Notes under the pieces: model-generated
Databases searched by the model: none
Told to the model about the DNA's origin: nothing
Seen by the model: only the letters and a program-made list of their open reading frames with translations
Shown here: piece after piece, positions 8,894 through 17,835 of the stretch
How positions within the stretch are numbered: position 1 is the stretch's first letter
How the letters are laid out: each line of letters begins with the position of its first letter
Assembly: GCF_900110245.1 (NCBI RefSeq)
Contig: NZ_FOCZ01000006.1
Span: 497,004 to 561,003, forward strand
DNA from: Niastella yeongjuensis
Lineage (GTDB): Bacteria; Bacteroidota; Bacteroidia; Chitinophagales; Chitinophagaceae
Length of the DNA stretch: 64,000 bases
Reading direction: 5' to 3'
Program-made: the position numbers and the translations under genes

Positions 8894-9920
8894 ACTCATA
8901 GATCGTAGTCGACAGATACACTTCCCCGGGATGCAATATCGCCTCGGGAAAATGGGGATGGTTGGGACTATCAGGAAATGCCTGGGTTTCCAAGGCCACC
9001 CCACCGTGTTTTTCATAGGGAATGTTTTGCCGGCCAGTTATCTTGCCATTCCAGAAATTGCCTGTATATAGCTGCATGGCCGGTTTATCGGTATACACTG
9101 TGATCACTCGTCCGCTCGCTGGTTCACTCATGGTGGCTGCTTTTATGATATATTTGCTATTGGCCCGCTTAAGAATGAAATTGTGATCGTATCCGTTGTC
9201 CACCGTCAGTTCCCCGATGTCGTTACCGATGCGTTTCGGCAGGCGAAAATCAAGCGCCGTACCTGCTACCGGCAATATTTCACCGGTGGCGGTATTGCTT
9301 GCAGACTTGGCCGTATACTCCCAGGCTGAAACACTCAGTACATGATCGTAAATAACAGGGTTGGTGAATCCCGATAAATTAAAATAGCTGTGATTGGTAA
9401 GACTGATAGGCGTGCTTTTATCAGTTTTCGCCTGATATAAAATTTGCAGCTGGTTATTGCGATCCAGCAAATAGGTTACTGTAAGAGAAACGTTACCGGG
9501 ATAACCTTCTTCTTCGTGGGCGCTGCTGGTGGCAAACACGATGCCGCATTCGTTTTCCGTCTCGATCAGCTCCTGCACTTCCCAGAGCTTTTTATTGAAA
9601 CCCATCCAGCCGCCATGCAGGTGGTTATTTCCATCATTCACTGATAACTGATACTGCGTTCCATTCAATTGAAATTGGCCATTGGTGATGCGGTTGGTAA
9701 AACGCCCTACCACGCACCCAAAATAATCCGGATTCTCTTTATACTGATGCAGATCGGCAAAACCTGCCACAATATTAGCAGCCACTCCATTTTTATCGGG
9801 CACATGTAAGGCCGTAATAGAACAACCTATATTAGTAAGTTCTACAGTGATAATCCCGTTGCTAAGTTTTGCCTGTTTAATGGTGCCTTCATAATCACCG
9901 CACCATGTGGTTAATTTCAT
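8877..9920 (-). CDS. galM: Aldose 1-epimerase (mutarotase)
   Basis: 347 residues, cytoplasmic (no signal peptide). It interconverts alpha and beta anomers of hexoses such as glucose and galactose. The family landmarks are all present: NNHLHGG with His102, NHSYFNLSG with His177, the substrate-binding Asp245 in DNGYDHNF, and the catalytic base Glu311 in GGVALETQAF, followed by PDSPNH. Length matches the family. It follows the phosphodiester glycosidase gene of PUL A by 66 bases, so it may be read from the same transcript and handle released sugars. A hairpin sits two bases upstream of its start codon. Confidence 0.95.
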   Translation of the reverse strand: MKLTTWCGDYEGTIKQAKLSNGIITVELTNIGCSITALHVPDKNGVAANIVAGFADLHQYKENPDYFGCVVGRFTNRITNGQFQLNGTQYQLSVNDGNNHLHGGWMGFNKKLWEVQELIETENECGIVFATSSAHEEEGYPGNVSLTVTYLLDRNNQLQILYQAKTDKSTPISLTNHSYFNLSGFTNPVIYDHVLSVSAWEYTAKSASNTATGEILPVAGTALDFRLPKRIGNDIGELTVDNGYDHNFILKRANSKYIIKAATMSEPASGRVITVYTDKPAMQLYTGNFWNGKITGRQNIPYEKHGGVALETQAFPDSPNHPHFPEAILHPGEVYLSTTIYEFGILG

Positions 9921-9922
9921 GA

Positions 9923-9949
9923 AGCCAAATGTCGCAATCGCGTTTGGCT
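9923..9949 (-). promoter_or_regulatory. Hairpin immediately upstream of the galM start codon
   Basis: 7-bp arms AGCCAAA (minus strand) and TTTGGCT with an inner CGCGATTGCG that can pair further. The 3' arm ends two bases before the galM ATG, so folding would cover the translation start region. There is no T-tract, so it is not a normal terminator. Confidence 0.45.
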
Positions 9950-9986
9950 AAAGGAATAGCAGTTCTTATGAAAAGGATGGATTTTT

Positions 9987-10868
9987 TTATTTGACTGCTA
10001 TAACCCAGCCATTGGAAAGCGGTCTTTCACCGCCATCGCTTGGTTTGTTTCGCACTTCTAATTCGTGGTTGTTGGGGTTGCGGATCAAAAAAGTAGAAGA
10101 GCCGCCACCATCGAGGTTGATGGCGTCTTTTACGCCAAGGGCCTGCATGAACAGACCCAGCTCCCTATAGTCAATACCGTTTGAGTAGGCTGCATTGCGT
10201 CCATCCACTACTACAAACCAGATCACCTGTTTGTCAGTAATACCTGCCGCTGTGCGGGGATGAATGGCTTTGATGGTCTGGGGTACCGGTAAATAATTTT
10301 TTACCAGGTATACACCTCCACCGGCCGCCTCCTGTAAAGCTGGCCGTGTACTGTCCTTACTGCCAATAACCGCCCGCCGTTTCTTTTTTCTTTTTTCTAT
10401 TCCCAGGTAAGAAAGGCCCTGCTGTTGTTTGCCTGTAGAAAAACTGTCTTTCCATGCAACACCCGCTTTATACAGAATGCCCATGGGAATACCCGTTTCG
10501 AGGTTGAAAAAATCGGCATTTACCCCGGCAATGATCTGTTGGGAATTATTACTTTTCCTGACCATGTTGCTCAGTGTTTCCCGGCCTTTGCAGTCACTAC
10601 CGGCAGTCAATAGTTGCAGCTGTAGTTTTTTATTATGCAGATCGGCCCGCAGGATATAAGCATGTATGGGCTGCCCTTTACTATTGAGGTAGTGCAGATC
10701 GGTCTCTTCTACCCCCGCGGTTATCATAAAAGAAGTATCCGTTATCAGCTCCTTTATCAGGGGTGTACTGTACAGCCGTTGCCCTACGGCAGACCGGTAC
10801 TGAGCCATCACCCCCACCTGCAGGCCCAGTATCAGCAGGGCCACTGCACCAATTACCTGTTTGTACAT
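9987..10868 (-). CDS. Exported phosphodiester glycosidase (NAGPA/DUF2233 domain)
   Basis: 293 residues with a signal peptide (1-22, ending VMA before Gln). The domain is that of the mammalian mannose-6-phosphate uncovering enzyme (N-acetylglucosamine-1-phosphodiester alpha-N-acetylglucosaminidase) and bacterial DUF2233 proteins, which cleave sugar-1-phosphodiesters. Signature segments are GVNADFFNLETGIPMGI (115-131), VVVDGRN (219-225) and the invariant LDGGGSS (252-258). It lies 5 bases downstream of the NHL gene and is the second such enzyme in PUL A, with about the same domain layout as the one at 12192. A periplasmic location fits. The natural substrate, for example GlcNAc-phosphate-capped glycans or teichoic-acid-like polymers, is inference. 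Confidence 0.88.
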   Translation of the reverse strand: MYKQVIGAVALLILGLQVGVMAQYRSAVGQRLYSTPLIKELITDTSFMITAGVEETDLHYLNSKGQPIHAYILRADLHNKKLQLQLLTAGSDCKGRETLSNMVRKSNNSQQIIAGVNADFFNLETGIPMGILYKAGVAWKDSFSTGKQQQGLSYLGIEKRKKKRRAVIGSKDSTRPALQEAAGGGVYLVKNYLPVPQTIKAIHPRTAAGITDKQVIWFVVVDGRNAAYSNGIDYRELGLFMQALGVKDAINLDGGGSSTFLIRNPNNHELEVRNKPSDGGERPLSNGWVIAVK

Positions 10869-10873
10869 CTTCT

Positions 10874-12187
10874 TTATATTTTTCTGATTGCCCGAATGCG
10901 GTGGTTGGTCACCTCCGCTACATATATTTTTCCATCTGCCGCCACTGCCAAATCGGTTGGCTGGTTGAATTTGGCGCTGTTGCTTAACCCGTCTGCAAAC
11001 CCGGCTGAACTGCCGGCCAGGGTAGTTACCTGTCCGCTGATTGAAACCTGGCGGATGCGGGCATTCGTCAATTCCGCTACCAGAATATTTCCTGCGGCAT
11101 CCACTTCTACACCATAGGGATCTGCAAACTTAGCGGTCAGGGCATCGCCTTCCTGCAAACCCGAGGTACCAGCACCCGCTACTGTTGTCACTACACCCGC
11201 AGGGGTTATTTTACGGATCCGGTGATTGAGCCGGTCGGCCACAATGATATTGCCATCGGGGTCGAGGGTTAAACCACTGGGGTTTCTGAATTTTGTTGCG
11301 GTGCCATTCCCATCCTGGTAACCAGCTGTACCGTCACCGGCCAGTGTTGTTACTACTCCTGCCGCAGTCACTTTTCTTATTCTATGCGAAGTATTATCGG
11401 CCACATATACATTGCCCTGGTCATCGGCCACCACATCGAGCGGCTGCATAAATTTGGCTGCCCCGCCGGTGCCATCGGCAAATCCGGCCGTACTGCCGGC
11501 CAGTGTACTCACCACGCCAGCCGGGGTAATTTTTCTTATTTTAAAATTATCCCGGTCGGCCACAAAAATGTTGCCTTGTTTATCGAGCGCTACTTTCCAG
11601 GGTGAACTGAATTTGGCAGTGGCGGCGGCGCCATCTGCAAACCCGGCGGTACCATCCCCGGCTATCGTAGTTACGTCGCCGGTAGTACTGATCTTACGGA
11701 TGGTGTGGTTTTGGCGGTCGGCCACAATGAGGTTTCCCTGTGCATCGATGGCTACGCCTTCGGGGTTTCTGAACTGGGCGTCTGTAGCGGGTCCGTTCAG
11801 CAAACCTGCCGTACCACTTCCTGCATACGTGCTTACCAGGTATTCCGATGGCGGCGGTGTTTTATAGGTATACACCGGCCCTTCTGCCAACTGTTCCTGT
11901 ATGGTAATGGTGACTTTACCATCGCCCGCGCCTTTTGGCGACACAACCTGTAATTGCCTGTCCCCCGCTTCTATCACCGCGGCATCAACGCCATTGAATT
12001 TCACCTGGTTCTCACCGGGCACGGCGCTGAAGTTTTTCCCATTGATGGTCACTATGGTCATCTCCGGCCCACTGTCGGGCCAAATGGAAGTGATGGAAGG
12101 CAGTGTTGATATCTCAGCGGTATCATCTTCTTTCTTACAGCTGATGAACAGCAACCCCATCAGGAAACCTGTTATTATTTTGTTCAT
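10874..12187 (-). CDS. IPT/TIG plus six-repeat NHL propeller lipoprotein
   Basis: 437 residues when started at the ATG at 12187, 4 bases after the upstream stop. A frame starting at 12214 would overlap the upstream gene and delay the signal sequence. Residues 1-20 end in a lipobox (LLFISCKKEDD), so this is a lipoprotein. An IPT/TIG immunoglobulin-like domain follows (about 25-105, WPDSGPEMTIVTINGKNF), then six NHL blades, each with an NP-x-G(V/L)-x-x-D start, a GNI-x-VAD strand and a RIRK end. Such lipoproteins sit on the outer membrane and are thought to bind glycans or proteins in Sus-like systems. It lies between two phosphodiester glycosidase genes. A binding role is inferred. Confidence 0.88.
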   Translation of the reverse strand: MNKIITGFLMGLLFISCKKEDDTAEISTLPSITSIWPDSGPEMTIVTINGKNFSAVPGENQVKFNGVDAAVIEAGDRQLQVVSPKGAGDGKVTITIQEQLAEGPVYTYKTPPPSEYLVSTYAGSGTAGLLNGPATDAQFRNPEGVAIDAQGNLIVADRQNHTIRKISTTGDVTTIAGDGTAGFADGAAATAKFSSPWKVALDKQGNIFVADRDNFKIRKITPAGVVSTLAGSTAGFADGTGGAAKFMQPLDVVADDQGNVYVADNTSHRIRKVTAAGVVTTLAGDGTAGYQDGNGTATKFRNPSGLTLDPDGNIIVADRLNHRIRKITPAGVVTTVAGAGTSGLQEGDALTAKFADPYGVEVDAAGNILVAELTNARIRQVSISGQVTTLAGSSAGFADGLSNSAKFNQPTDLAVAADGKIYVAEVTNHRIRAIRKI

Positions 12188-12191
12188 GTTG

Positions 12192-13130
12192 TTAAGGTTG
12201 GGTTTTTGAAACAATTAGCCAGGAATTGGCAATGGCCCGCGCACCGCCATCTGATGGCATATTCCTAACCTGCCATACAGGCGCCAGCGGGTGTTTGATC
12301 ATCAGCGTGGAGGAACCGCCGCCATCAATATTGATGGCGGTTGCAACACCCAATGCATAAAAAATCTGCGCCATATCTGTATAGTTGATCCCATTGGAAT
12401 AATAAAAATTCCTTCCATCCACTACTATAAAGTACACCTGTTTGTCGTCGGTAATGCCCACCCCACTGCGTGGGTCAACAGTAGTAATGTTTTGGGTTAC
12501 TTTTTTGTGGCCTCTTACCAGGAACACACCACCGCCCAATGCTTCTTTGATCTGGGTCTTCAGCGCCGGATAATCGCTGTCTTTATCGCCAATAAAAGGG
12601 GTGCCATCTTTAAGGATAGCAAGGAAACTAAGTCCCTGTTGCGGCTTGTCGGTATTATTGGTAAATGAAGGTTTCACCCCCACACCGTTTTTATAAACAA
12701 TACCCATAGGCTCGTAACTGGTGGTATTGAAAAAATCGCCATTAACGCCGGCCATTACCCGGTTATTAGGCGCATCGACATACCGGGCCATATCGGTCAC
12801 CGCCTGTGCACCATAACCCGGTGCATCAAAGGGTGTCGCTGCTACCATTTTTACTGCCGGATTGTTGAGATCGATCTGTAAAACGAACAGACGGGTGCTC
12901 AAACCGGCCATACTTAAATAATGGATATCGGTTTCCTGTATACCCGGCTGAACCTGGAATGTAGTATCTGAAAAAACAGTGGCCATCACATTGCTGTTGC
13001 CTGTTATTTTCGTAGTAAGGTCACTAAAGGTTTTTGGTGTTGCTGTCTCCTCCTTATCCTTTTTACAGGCCGGCAACACCGGAACTATAAACAGCAGCAA
13101 GGCATATAAGAAATGGGATCTGGTTCGCAT
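12192..13130 (-). CDS. Phosphodiester glycosidase lipoprotein (NAGPA/DUF2233 domain)
   Basis: 312 residues from the ATG at 13130; a TTG start at 13157 would overlap the SusD stop. The signal sequence ends in PVLPACKKDKEE, a lipobox, so unlike its paralogue at 9987 it is lipid-anchored and probably surface-exposed. It shares the family landmarks: GVNGDFFNTTSYEPMGI, FIVVDGRNFYYSNGINY and INIDGGGSSTLMI near the C-terminus, with SDGGARAIANSW close to the end. A split of labour is plausible, with surface cleavage here and periplasmic cleavage by the second enzyme, but this is inference. It follows SusD by 23 bases. Confidence 0.88.
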   Translation of the reverse strand: MRTRSHFLYALLLFIVPVLPACKKDKEETATPKTFSDLTTKITGNSNVMATVFSDTTFQVQPGIQETDIHYLSMAGLSTRLFVLQIDLNNPAVKMVAATPFDAPGYGAQAVTDMARYVDAPNNRVMAGVNGDFFNTTSYEPMGIVYKNGVGVKPSFTNNTDKPQQGLSFLAILKDGTPFIGDKDSDYPALKTQIKEALGGGVFLVRGHKKVTQNITTVDPRSGVGITDDKQVYFIVVDGRNFYYSNGINYTDMAQIFYALGVATAINIDGGGSSTLMIKHPLAPVWQVRNMPSDGGARAIANSWLIVSKTQP

Positions 13131-13153
13131 ACTAATTTGTTTTGTAGTGTTTA

Positions 13154-14428
13154 TCAATAACCGGGGTTGGGTTCCAGTAAACCGTTAAGCACTCGTTCCG
13201 ATTCGGGGATGGGTAATTTCATTTGTGCATCGCTGATATCCAGTTCCGTTTTTGCTTTATTCAGGCGTACCAGGTCGTACCAACGGAATCCTTCCGCCAG
13301 CAGCTCCCGTCTTCTTTCCAGCAGCACCGCATTAATATAGTCGGCATCGGTAACAGGATTTACTGCAGGCAGTCCCCTGGCAGCGCGTAATTCATTCAAT
13401 CTCGTCAACCCATTCAACCCTTTTGCTTCTGCACTGATCAGGTACATCTCTGCCAGGCGGGTTATAATGAGGGGGTCGGTACCTGTTTGTCCACTGGGAT
13501 ATTTATTGATGATGTTGTCGCTTCCAAATACATCGATGGACATGGCCTTTCTTTTATCAGCATTATCGTACAGCTGCATCACATCATTCGCAGGTGCATA
13601 GGCATAACTTCCTTTTACCGGTTGTGCATAGGTATAGAACAACGTGCTGATGGCAATACCTGATTCAATCGTCAAATTTTTGAAAGCAAATATTTCCTCT
13701 GTGTTCTGCTGGCCGCGGAATATTTTTTCAAAGGCATCCAGTTTGTAATTGCCCGATGTGATCAGCTGTTCGGCCAGCGTTGCTGCTTCCGCTAATTTTC
13801 CCTGGGCTAGTTTGGTCCGGGCCAGTAGCGCCGTTGCCGCATCCTTTGACACATAATAATAATCGCTGTATGCCGGCGCCAGGTTGATGGCCTGTTCCAT
13901 TTCGTTTTCAATAAACTGCCAGGTTTCCACTTCTGTATTCCGGGGAACATTGCTGATCGTGTTCTTTTCCAGTACGGGTACACCGCCCCAGCGCGTAACC
14001 AGGTTGTAATAAATATAGCCTCTGAAAAAGTGCGCCACACCAAGGATCTCATCCTTTCTGGTTGAGGCCTCCATGGAAGCCGCCGACTCCAACAGGATAT
14101 TTACCTGGTACAAGGCCGTGTAATAACCATTCCAGGCGGCGCTGATCATCGCCTGTTCGGGCCGCAGCAGGCTATTGATCAATTGTGTGGGGCCGCCCGT
14201 GCCTCTTGCCGTGATCAAATTGCCCCCGATCAGGTCAAAAAAGATATACGATTCGCGGCCGGGCGCATTCTGCACTTTGTTGTATACCCCGGTAAGAAAC
14301 AGTTCTACATCTTTGGCACTCAAATTTCCAGCCGCTGCTGCCGAGTGCGGATAGAGATCCAGTTTTTTTGAGCAGGAAACACCCATGATCACAGCAACCA
14401 GTAAAACCAATAATATTCTTTTCTTCAT
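13154..14428 (-). CDS. SusD/RagB family outer-membrane glycan-binding lipoprotein (PUL A)
   Basis: 424 residues, short for the family (usually 480-650). A lipobox with Cys19 (IMGVSC) ends the signal peptide. The TPR-like N-terminal half includes FFRGYIYYNLVTRWGGVPVL, the hallmark of SusD proteins, and the C-terminal half has LITRLAEMYLISAEAKG and LLERRRELLAEGFRWYDLVR. SusD proteins form the lid of the SusC transporter on the cell surface and bind the incoming ligand. It begins 11 bases after the SusC stop and is followed by the phosphodiester glycosidase gene. Confidence 0.95.
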   Translation of the reverse strand: MKKRILLVLLVAVIMGVSCSKKLDLYPHSAAAAGNLSAKDVELFLTGVYNKVQNAPGRESYIFFDLIGGNLITARGTGGPTQLINSLLRPEQAMISAAWNGYYTALYQVNILLESAASMEASTRKDEILGVAHFFRGYIYYNLVTRWGGVPVLEKNTISNVPRNTEVETWQFIENEMEQAINLAPAYSDYYYVSKDAATALLARTKLAQGKLAEAATLAEQLITSGNYKLDAFEKIFRGQQNTEEIFAFKNLTIESGIAISTLFYTYAQPVKGSYAYAPANDVMQLYDNADKRKAMSIDVFGSDNIINKYPSGQTGTDPLIITRLAEMYLISAEAKGLNGLTRLNELRAARGLPAVNPVTDADYINAVLLERRRELLAEGFRWYDLVRLNKAKTELDISDAQMKLPIPESERVLNGLLEPNPGY

Positions 14429-14439
14429 GACTGTATGCT

Positions 14440-17400
14440 TTAAAAAGTAAGATTGAATCCAATATTGAAAGTTCTTAATTGTGGCATCACCAGGTTATCG
14501 TCACCCAGGAACTTGGGATCGAGGTTGTCGCTCACTTCAGGATCGATGCCTGAATATTTTGTCAGCAGGAACAGGTTATCTGTCTGTGCATAAATGCGCA
14601 GCCGTTCCAGCCGCAGGCGTTTTAACACGTTTTGTGGCAGGTTATAACCAAGGCTGATATTTCTCATGCGGATGTACGAGCCATTTTCAAGATAGCGGGT
14701 AGAATTATACGTATTGTATGTATTACCGCTGATTGCCCTGGGTACGGAATTGCTGGTACCGGGCCCTGTCCATCTTTTTAATGCCTCCTCCTGCAGGAAT
14801 GGGAAATAGGTGCCGCCCAACCGGGTAACGTTGATGCGCCAGGGCGCATATACTTCTGCACCATGGGAGTACGTGAAAGAGAAATTAAGGTCGAAATTCT
14901 TATAGGCAAATGAGTTATCCCAACCACCAAAGAAGTCAGGATTGGAGGAACCAACGATCTGCCTGTCGCTCACATCGATGGTACCGCTGTTGTCAACGTC
15001 TTCATATTTCACATCCCCGGCGCGGATGCCGGTATTGTATAATGGCTGCGGTACTTCATCATTCGATTGAAAGATGCCTAGTTGTTTATATACATAAAAG
15101 CTGCCCACTTCACTGCCTACCCGCAATACGCGGTTGGCTCCTATCAGCAGGTCATCATTACCCAACAAAGAAGTGAGTTTGTTTTTGATAAAGGAGATGT
15201 TGAAATTAGAGGTCCAGGATACTTTTCCCAGATCAACACTGGTATTGATGCCCAACTCGAAGCCTTTATTTTGCATAGACCCGATATTGGTGGTTACAGC
15301 AGTAAACCCGGTGGTAGCTGCTGTTGGCATTTCGTACAACAGGTTGGTCGTATTCTTGATAAAATAATCAGCGGTGAAATTTACTTTGCCTTTCAGCAAG
15401 CCAATGTCTATACCGGCATTGAACTGATTGGCGCTTTCCCAGGTAAGCTGATCGTTGCCAACCCCTGTAATGGCCAGTCCGCTTTTGTTATCGTAATTAT
15501 AACCACCACCGGCCAGTGCCTGGTAAGCATAATTGCCGATCCCTTCCTGGTTACCTGTTTTACCATAACTGGCACGCAGTTTCAGGTCGGTTGCGGCCAT
15601 TGGCCAGAAGGCTTCTTTCGATACTTCCCAACCTGCAGAAACAGAAGGGAAATATCCATAGCGTTGTTGTTTGGAGAAACGGGAGGAACCATCTGTTCGC
15701 ATGGAAACTGCCAACAGGTATTTACCGGCATAATTAAGATTTACCCGGCTGAAATACGACTCCAACGCATTTTCCGACAAACCGGTACCCGCCTGCGTGA
15801 TGGTGGCTGCCACCGAATTCACATCAAAGGAGGAAGATGGAAAGCCGCTGCCGACAACCTGGTTATTCGAAACACTCGTTTTCTGGAATGAGTAACCAGC
15901 CAAAACACCCATGTCCAGATCGCCGAATTGTTTTTTATAATTCAGGGTGTTCTCTACAACCAGGTTACTACCGAAACGGGTATTGTCTTCCAGTTTTCCA
16001 TTTCCGGTTCCATAGGGATGGTTCGCGTTGTAGTACATGTAATCGTGGGTGTAAATAAGATCGGTACCCAGTGATGACCGCAGCGTCAGGTCTTTCAACA
16101 GACTGATCTCTGCAAAGAAGTTACCCAATAGCCGATAGTTATCGAGGTACACTTTTTGTTCATTCAGGATCTGCACGGCATTATTTCGTAACAATTCGGA
16201 AGTACCACCTACGTAATACGTTCCATCCGGTTTATAAGGGTGATCGAAGGGCCGTTGTTCCAGCCCTCTTGCCAGTACTGTTGAACCAAGGTTTGAACCG
16301 GGCACCCGGTTGTTGTGCGAAAAACTCATATTGGTATTGGCGCCCACGCGCAGCCACGGAAACAACTGTTGTGACAGGTTCATTTTACCGGTATACTTTT
16401 TCAGGTGGTTTGTTTTAACCGCGCCTTCCTGGTCCAGATAGCTGCCGGAGTAATAATAAGAACCCTTTTCATTGCCACCGCTCAGGGAAACGTTGGCGCT
16501 GTTGGTTTTTCCTGTCTGCAATACCAGGCCCAGCCAATCGGTATCGGGCAGCCCGGGATATGGGTTCTGGATGTAGGGAATAAAATTGCCTACACCGGGT
16601 GCATAACCATATTGTAAATTGTAGTTATCGATGCCCTCGTTAATGACATCCACATACAATTTTGAATCGGCCATTTTTAATTTATTCAGATAAGGCACTT
16701 GCTGCATGCCTGAAAACACATCCACGTTCAATTTTGATTTTCCTTTCCGGCCCGACTTGGTAGTGATTAAAATAACGCCGTTTGTAGCCCTTGACCCATA
16801 GATGGCAGCCGAGGCGGCATCCTTCAACACATCGATGGATTCAATATCGTTCGGGTTCAGTTCGGCAAGCGGGTTCATGTTTTCACCAAAATCAGCAATC
16901 GCCGCATTTTGTGACCGGATGGGTACGCCATCGATCACATAGAGCGGTTCGCTACTGGCACTTAAGGAACCTATACCGCGTATACTCACCCGGTTGGCGC
17001 CGCCCAGGTTACCTGAACCGGAGGCCACCATCACCCCGGCCATTTTACCCTGGATCAGCTGATCAGGGGCCAACACCGGTCTTGTATTCTTTTCATTGGG
17101 TTTAAATGTGCTGATAGCACTGGTAACATCCCCGCGTTTTTGGGTACCATATCCTATTACCACAATCTCACCCAACCCTTTTACCTGTTCTTTCAAAACA
17201 ATGGTCATCTGCCGGGCGCTGGCAGCTATCTCCAAAGTGGCATAACTTACATGCGAGATCACCAGCACTGCTTTTTCATCTATGTTATTGAATGAAAATT
17301 CGCCATTGGCATCGGTGGTAGTCGCTATTTTACTGCCCTTTACGCTTGCCGAAGCACCTGCTACTACATTTCCAGCTTCATTCAAAACGGTTCCATGCAC

Positions 17401-17808
17401 AGGCATAGCAGCACGAACTTCCTTAAAGCTTTCATTTACCGGCGTTTCTTTTTTTTGAATGATGACGGTTTTGTCGCGCGTAACAAGGGCATATTGTTTC
17501 TCCGGGAAGAACGTATGCAGCACGTCTTCAAGCGGCGCCTGTTTGAAGTTAACATCATGCGTGCCTGCCGATCTCATCATCTCTGCCTGGCACAGGATGC
17601 GAAAACCAGTTTGCCGGGTAATTTCATCAAACACCGTTTCTGCAGTGGCCGACTTATGTGAGAAAGTGATCCCCTGCGCCATCACATGAGCGCTTGCCTG
17701 TAGTAACAGCCCGGTTGTTATCAGCAGCATCAGGAGCTTTAAGATCCCGGGCCTTCGTTTGCTGCGGTTTGAACAATAGAAGGTCATTGTATAAATTTTA
17801 TACATCAC
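14440..17808 (-). CDS. SusC/RagA TonB-dependent transporter with STN signalling domain (PUL A)
   Basis: 1122 residues. Signal peptide about 1-45. Residues about 55-122 form a secretin/TonB short N-terminal (STN) domain, followed by a carboxypeptidase-D regulatory-like domain (about 137-215), the plug (GEIVVIGYGTQKRGDVTSAI onward, with ESIDVLKDAASAAIYGSRAT) and a 22-stranded barrel ending in FNIGFNLTF. It imports oligosaccharide-type ligands across the outer membrane with TonB energy. The STN domain is what contacts a FecR anti-sigma factor, and a FecR gene lies 27 bases upstream with an ECF sigma gene before it. This is therefore a complete trans-envelope signalling set. Confidence 0.96.
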   Translation of the reverse strand: MMYKIYTMTFYCSNRSKRRPGILKLLMLLITTGLLLQASAHVMAQGITFSHKSATAETVFDEITRQTGFRILCQAEMMRSAGTHDVNFKQAPLEDVLHTFFPEKQYALVTRDKTVIIQKKETPVNESFKEVRAAMPVHGTVLNEAGNVVAGASASVKGSKIATTTDANGEFSFNNIDEKAVLVISHVSYATLEIAASARQMTIVLKEQVKGLGEIVVIGYGTQKRGDVTSAISTFKPNEKNTRPVLAPDQLIQGKMAGVMVASGSGNLGGANRVSIRGIGSLSASSEPLYVIDGVPIRSQNAAIADFGENMNPLAELNPNDIESIDVLKDAASAAIYGSRATNGVILITTKSGRKGKSKLNVDVFSGMQQVPYLNKLKMADSKLYVDVINEGIDNYNLQYGYAPGVGNFIPYIQNPYPGLPDTDWLGLVLQTGKTNSANVSLSGGNEKGSYYYSGSYLDQEGAVKTNHLKKYTGKMNLSQQLFPWLRVGANTNMSFSHNNRVPGSNLGSTVLARGLEQRPFDHPYKPDGTYYVGGTSELLRNNAVQILNEQKVYLDNYRLLGNFFAEISLLKDLTLRSSLGTDLIYTHDYMYYNANHPYGTGNGKLEDNTRFGSNLVVENTLNYKKQFGDLDMGVLAGYSFQKTSVSNNQVVGSGFPSSSFDVNSVAATITQAGTGLSENALESYFSRVNLNYAGKYLLAVSMRTDGSSRFSKQQRYGYFPSVSAGWEVSKEAFWPMAATDLKLRASYGKTGNQEGIGNYAYQALAGGGYNYDNKSGLAITGVGNDQLTWESANQFNAGIDIGLLKGKVNFTADYFIKNTTNLLYEMPTAATTGFTAVTTNIGSMQNKGFELGINTSVDLGKVSWTSNFNISFIKNKLTSLLGNDDLLIGANRVLRVGSEVGSFYVYKQLGIFQSNDEVPQPLYNTGIRAGDVKYEDVDNSGTIDVSDRQIVGSSNPDFFGGWDNSFAYKNFDLNFSFTYSHGAEVYAPWRINVTRLGGTYFPFLQEEALKRWTGPGTSNSVPRAISGNTYNTYNSTRYLENGSYIRMRNISLGYNLPQNVLKRLRLERLRIYAQTDNLFLLTKYSGIDPEVSDNLDPKFLGDDNLVMPQLRTFNIGFNLTF

Positions 17809-17835
17809 ATATTGTTTTATAATTATTGGGAATAG

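Noticed and set aside
12188-12214. Nine-codon N-terminal extension of the NHL lipoprotein
   Set aside because: It would overlap the upstream stop codon and push the signal peptide inward; ATG at 12187 fits better.
15082-15891. Plus-strand open frame of 269 codons
   Set aside because: Antisense to the PUL A susC barrel region; no protein-like motif.
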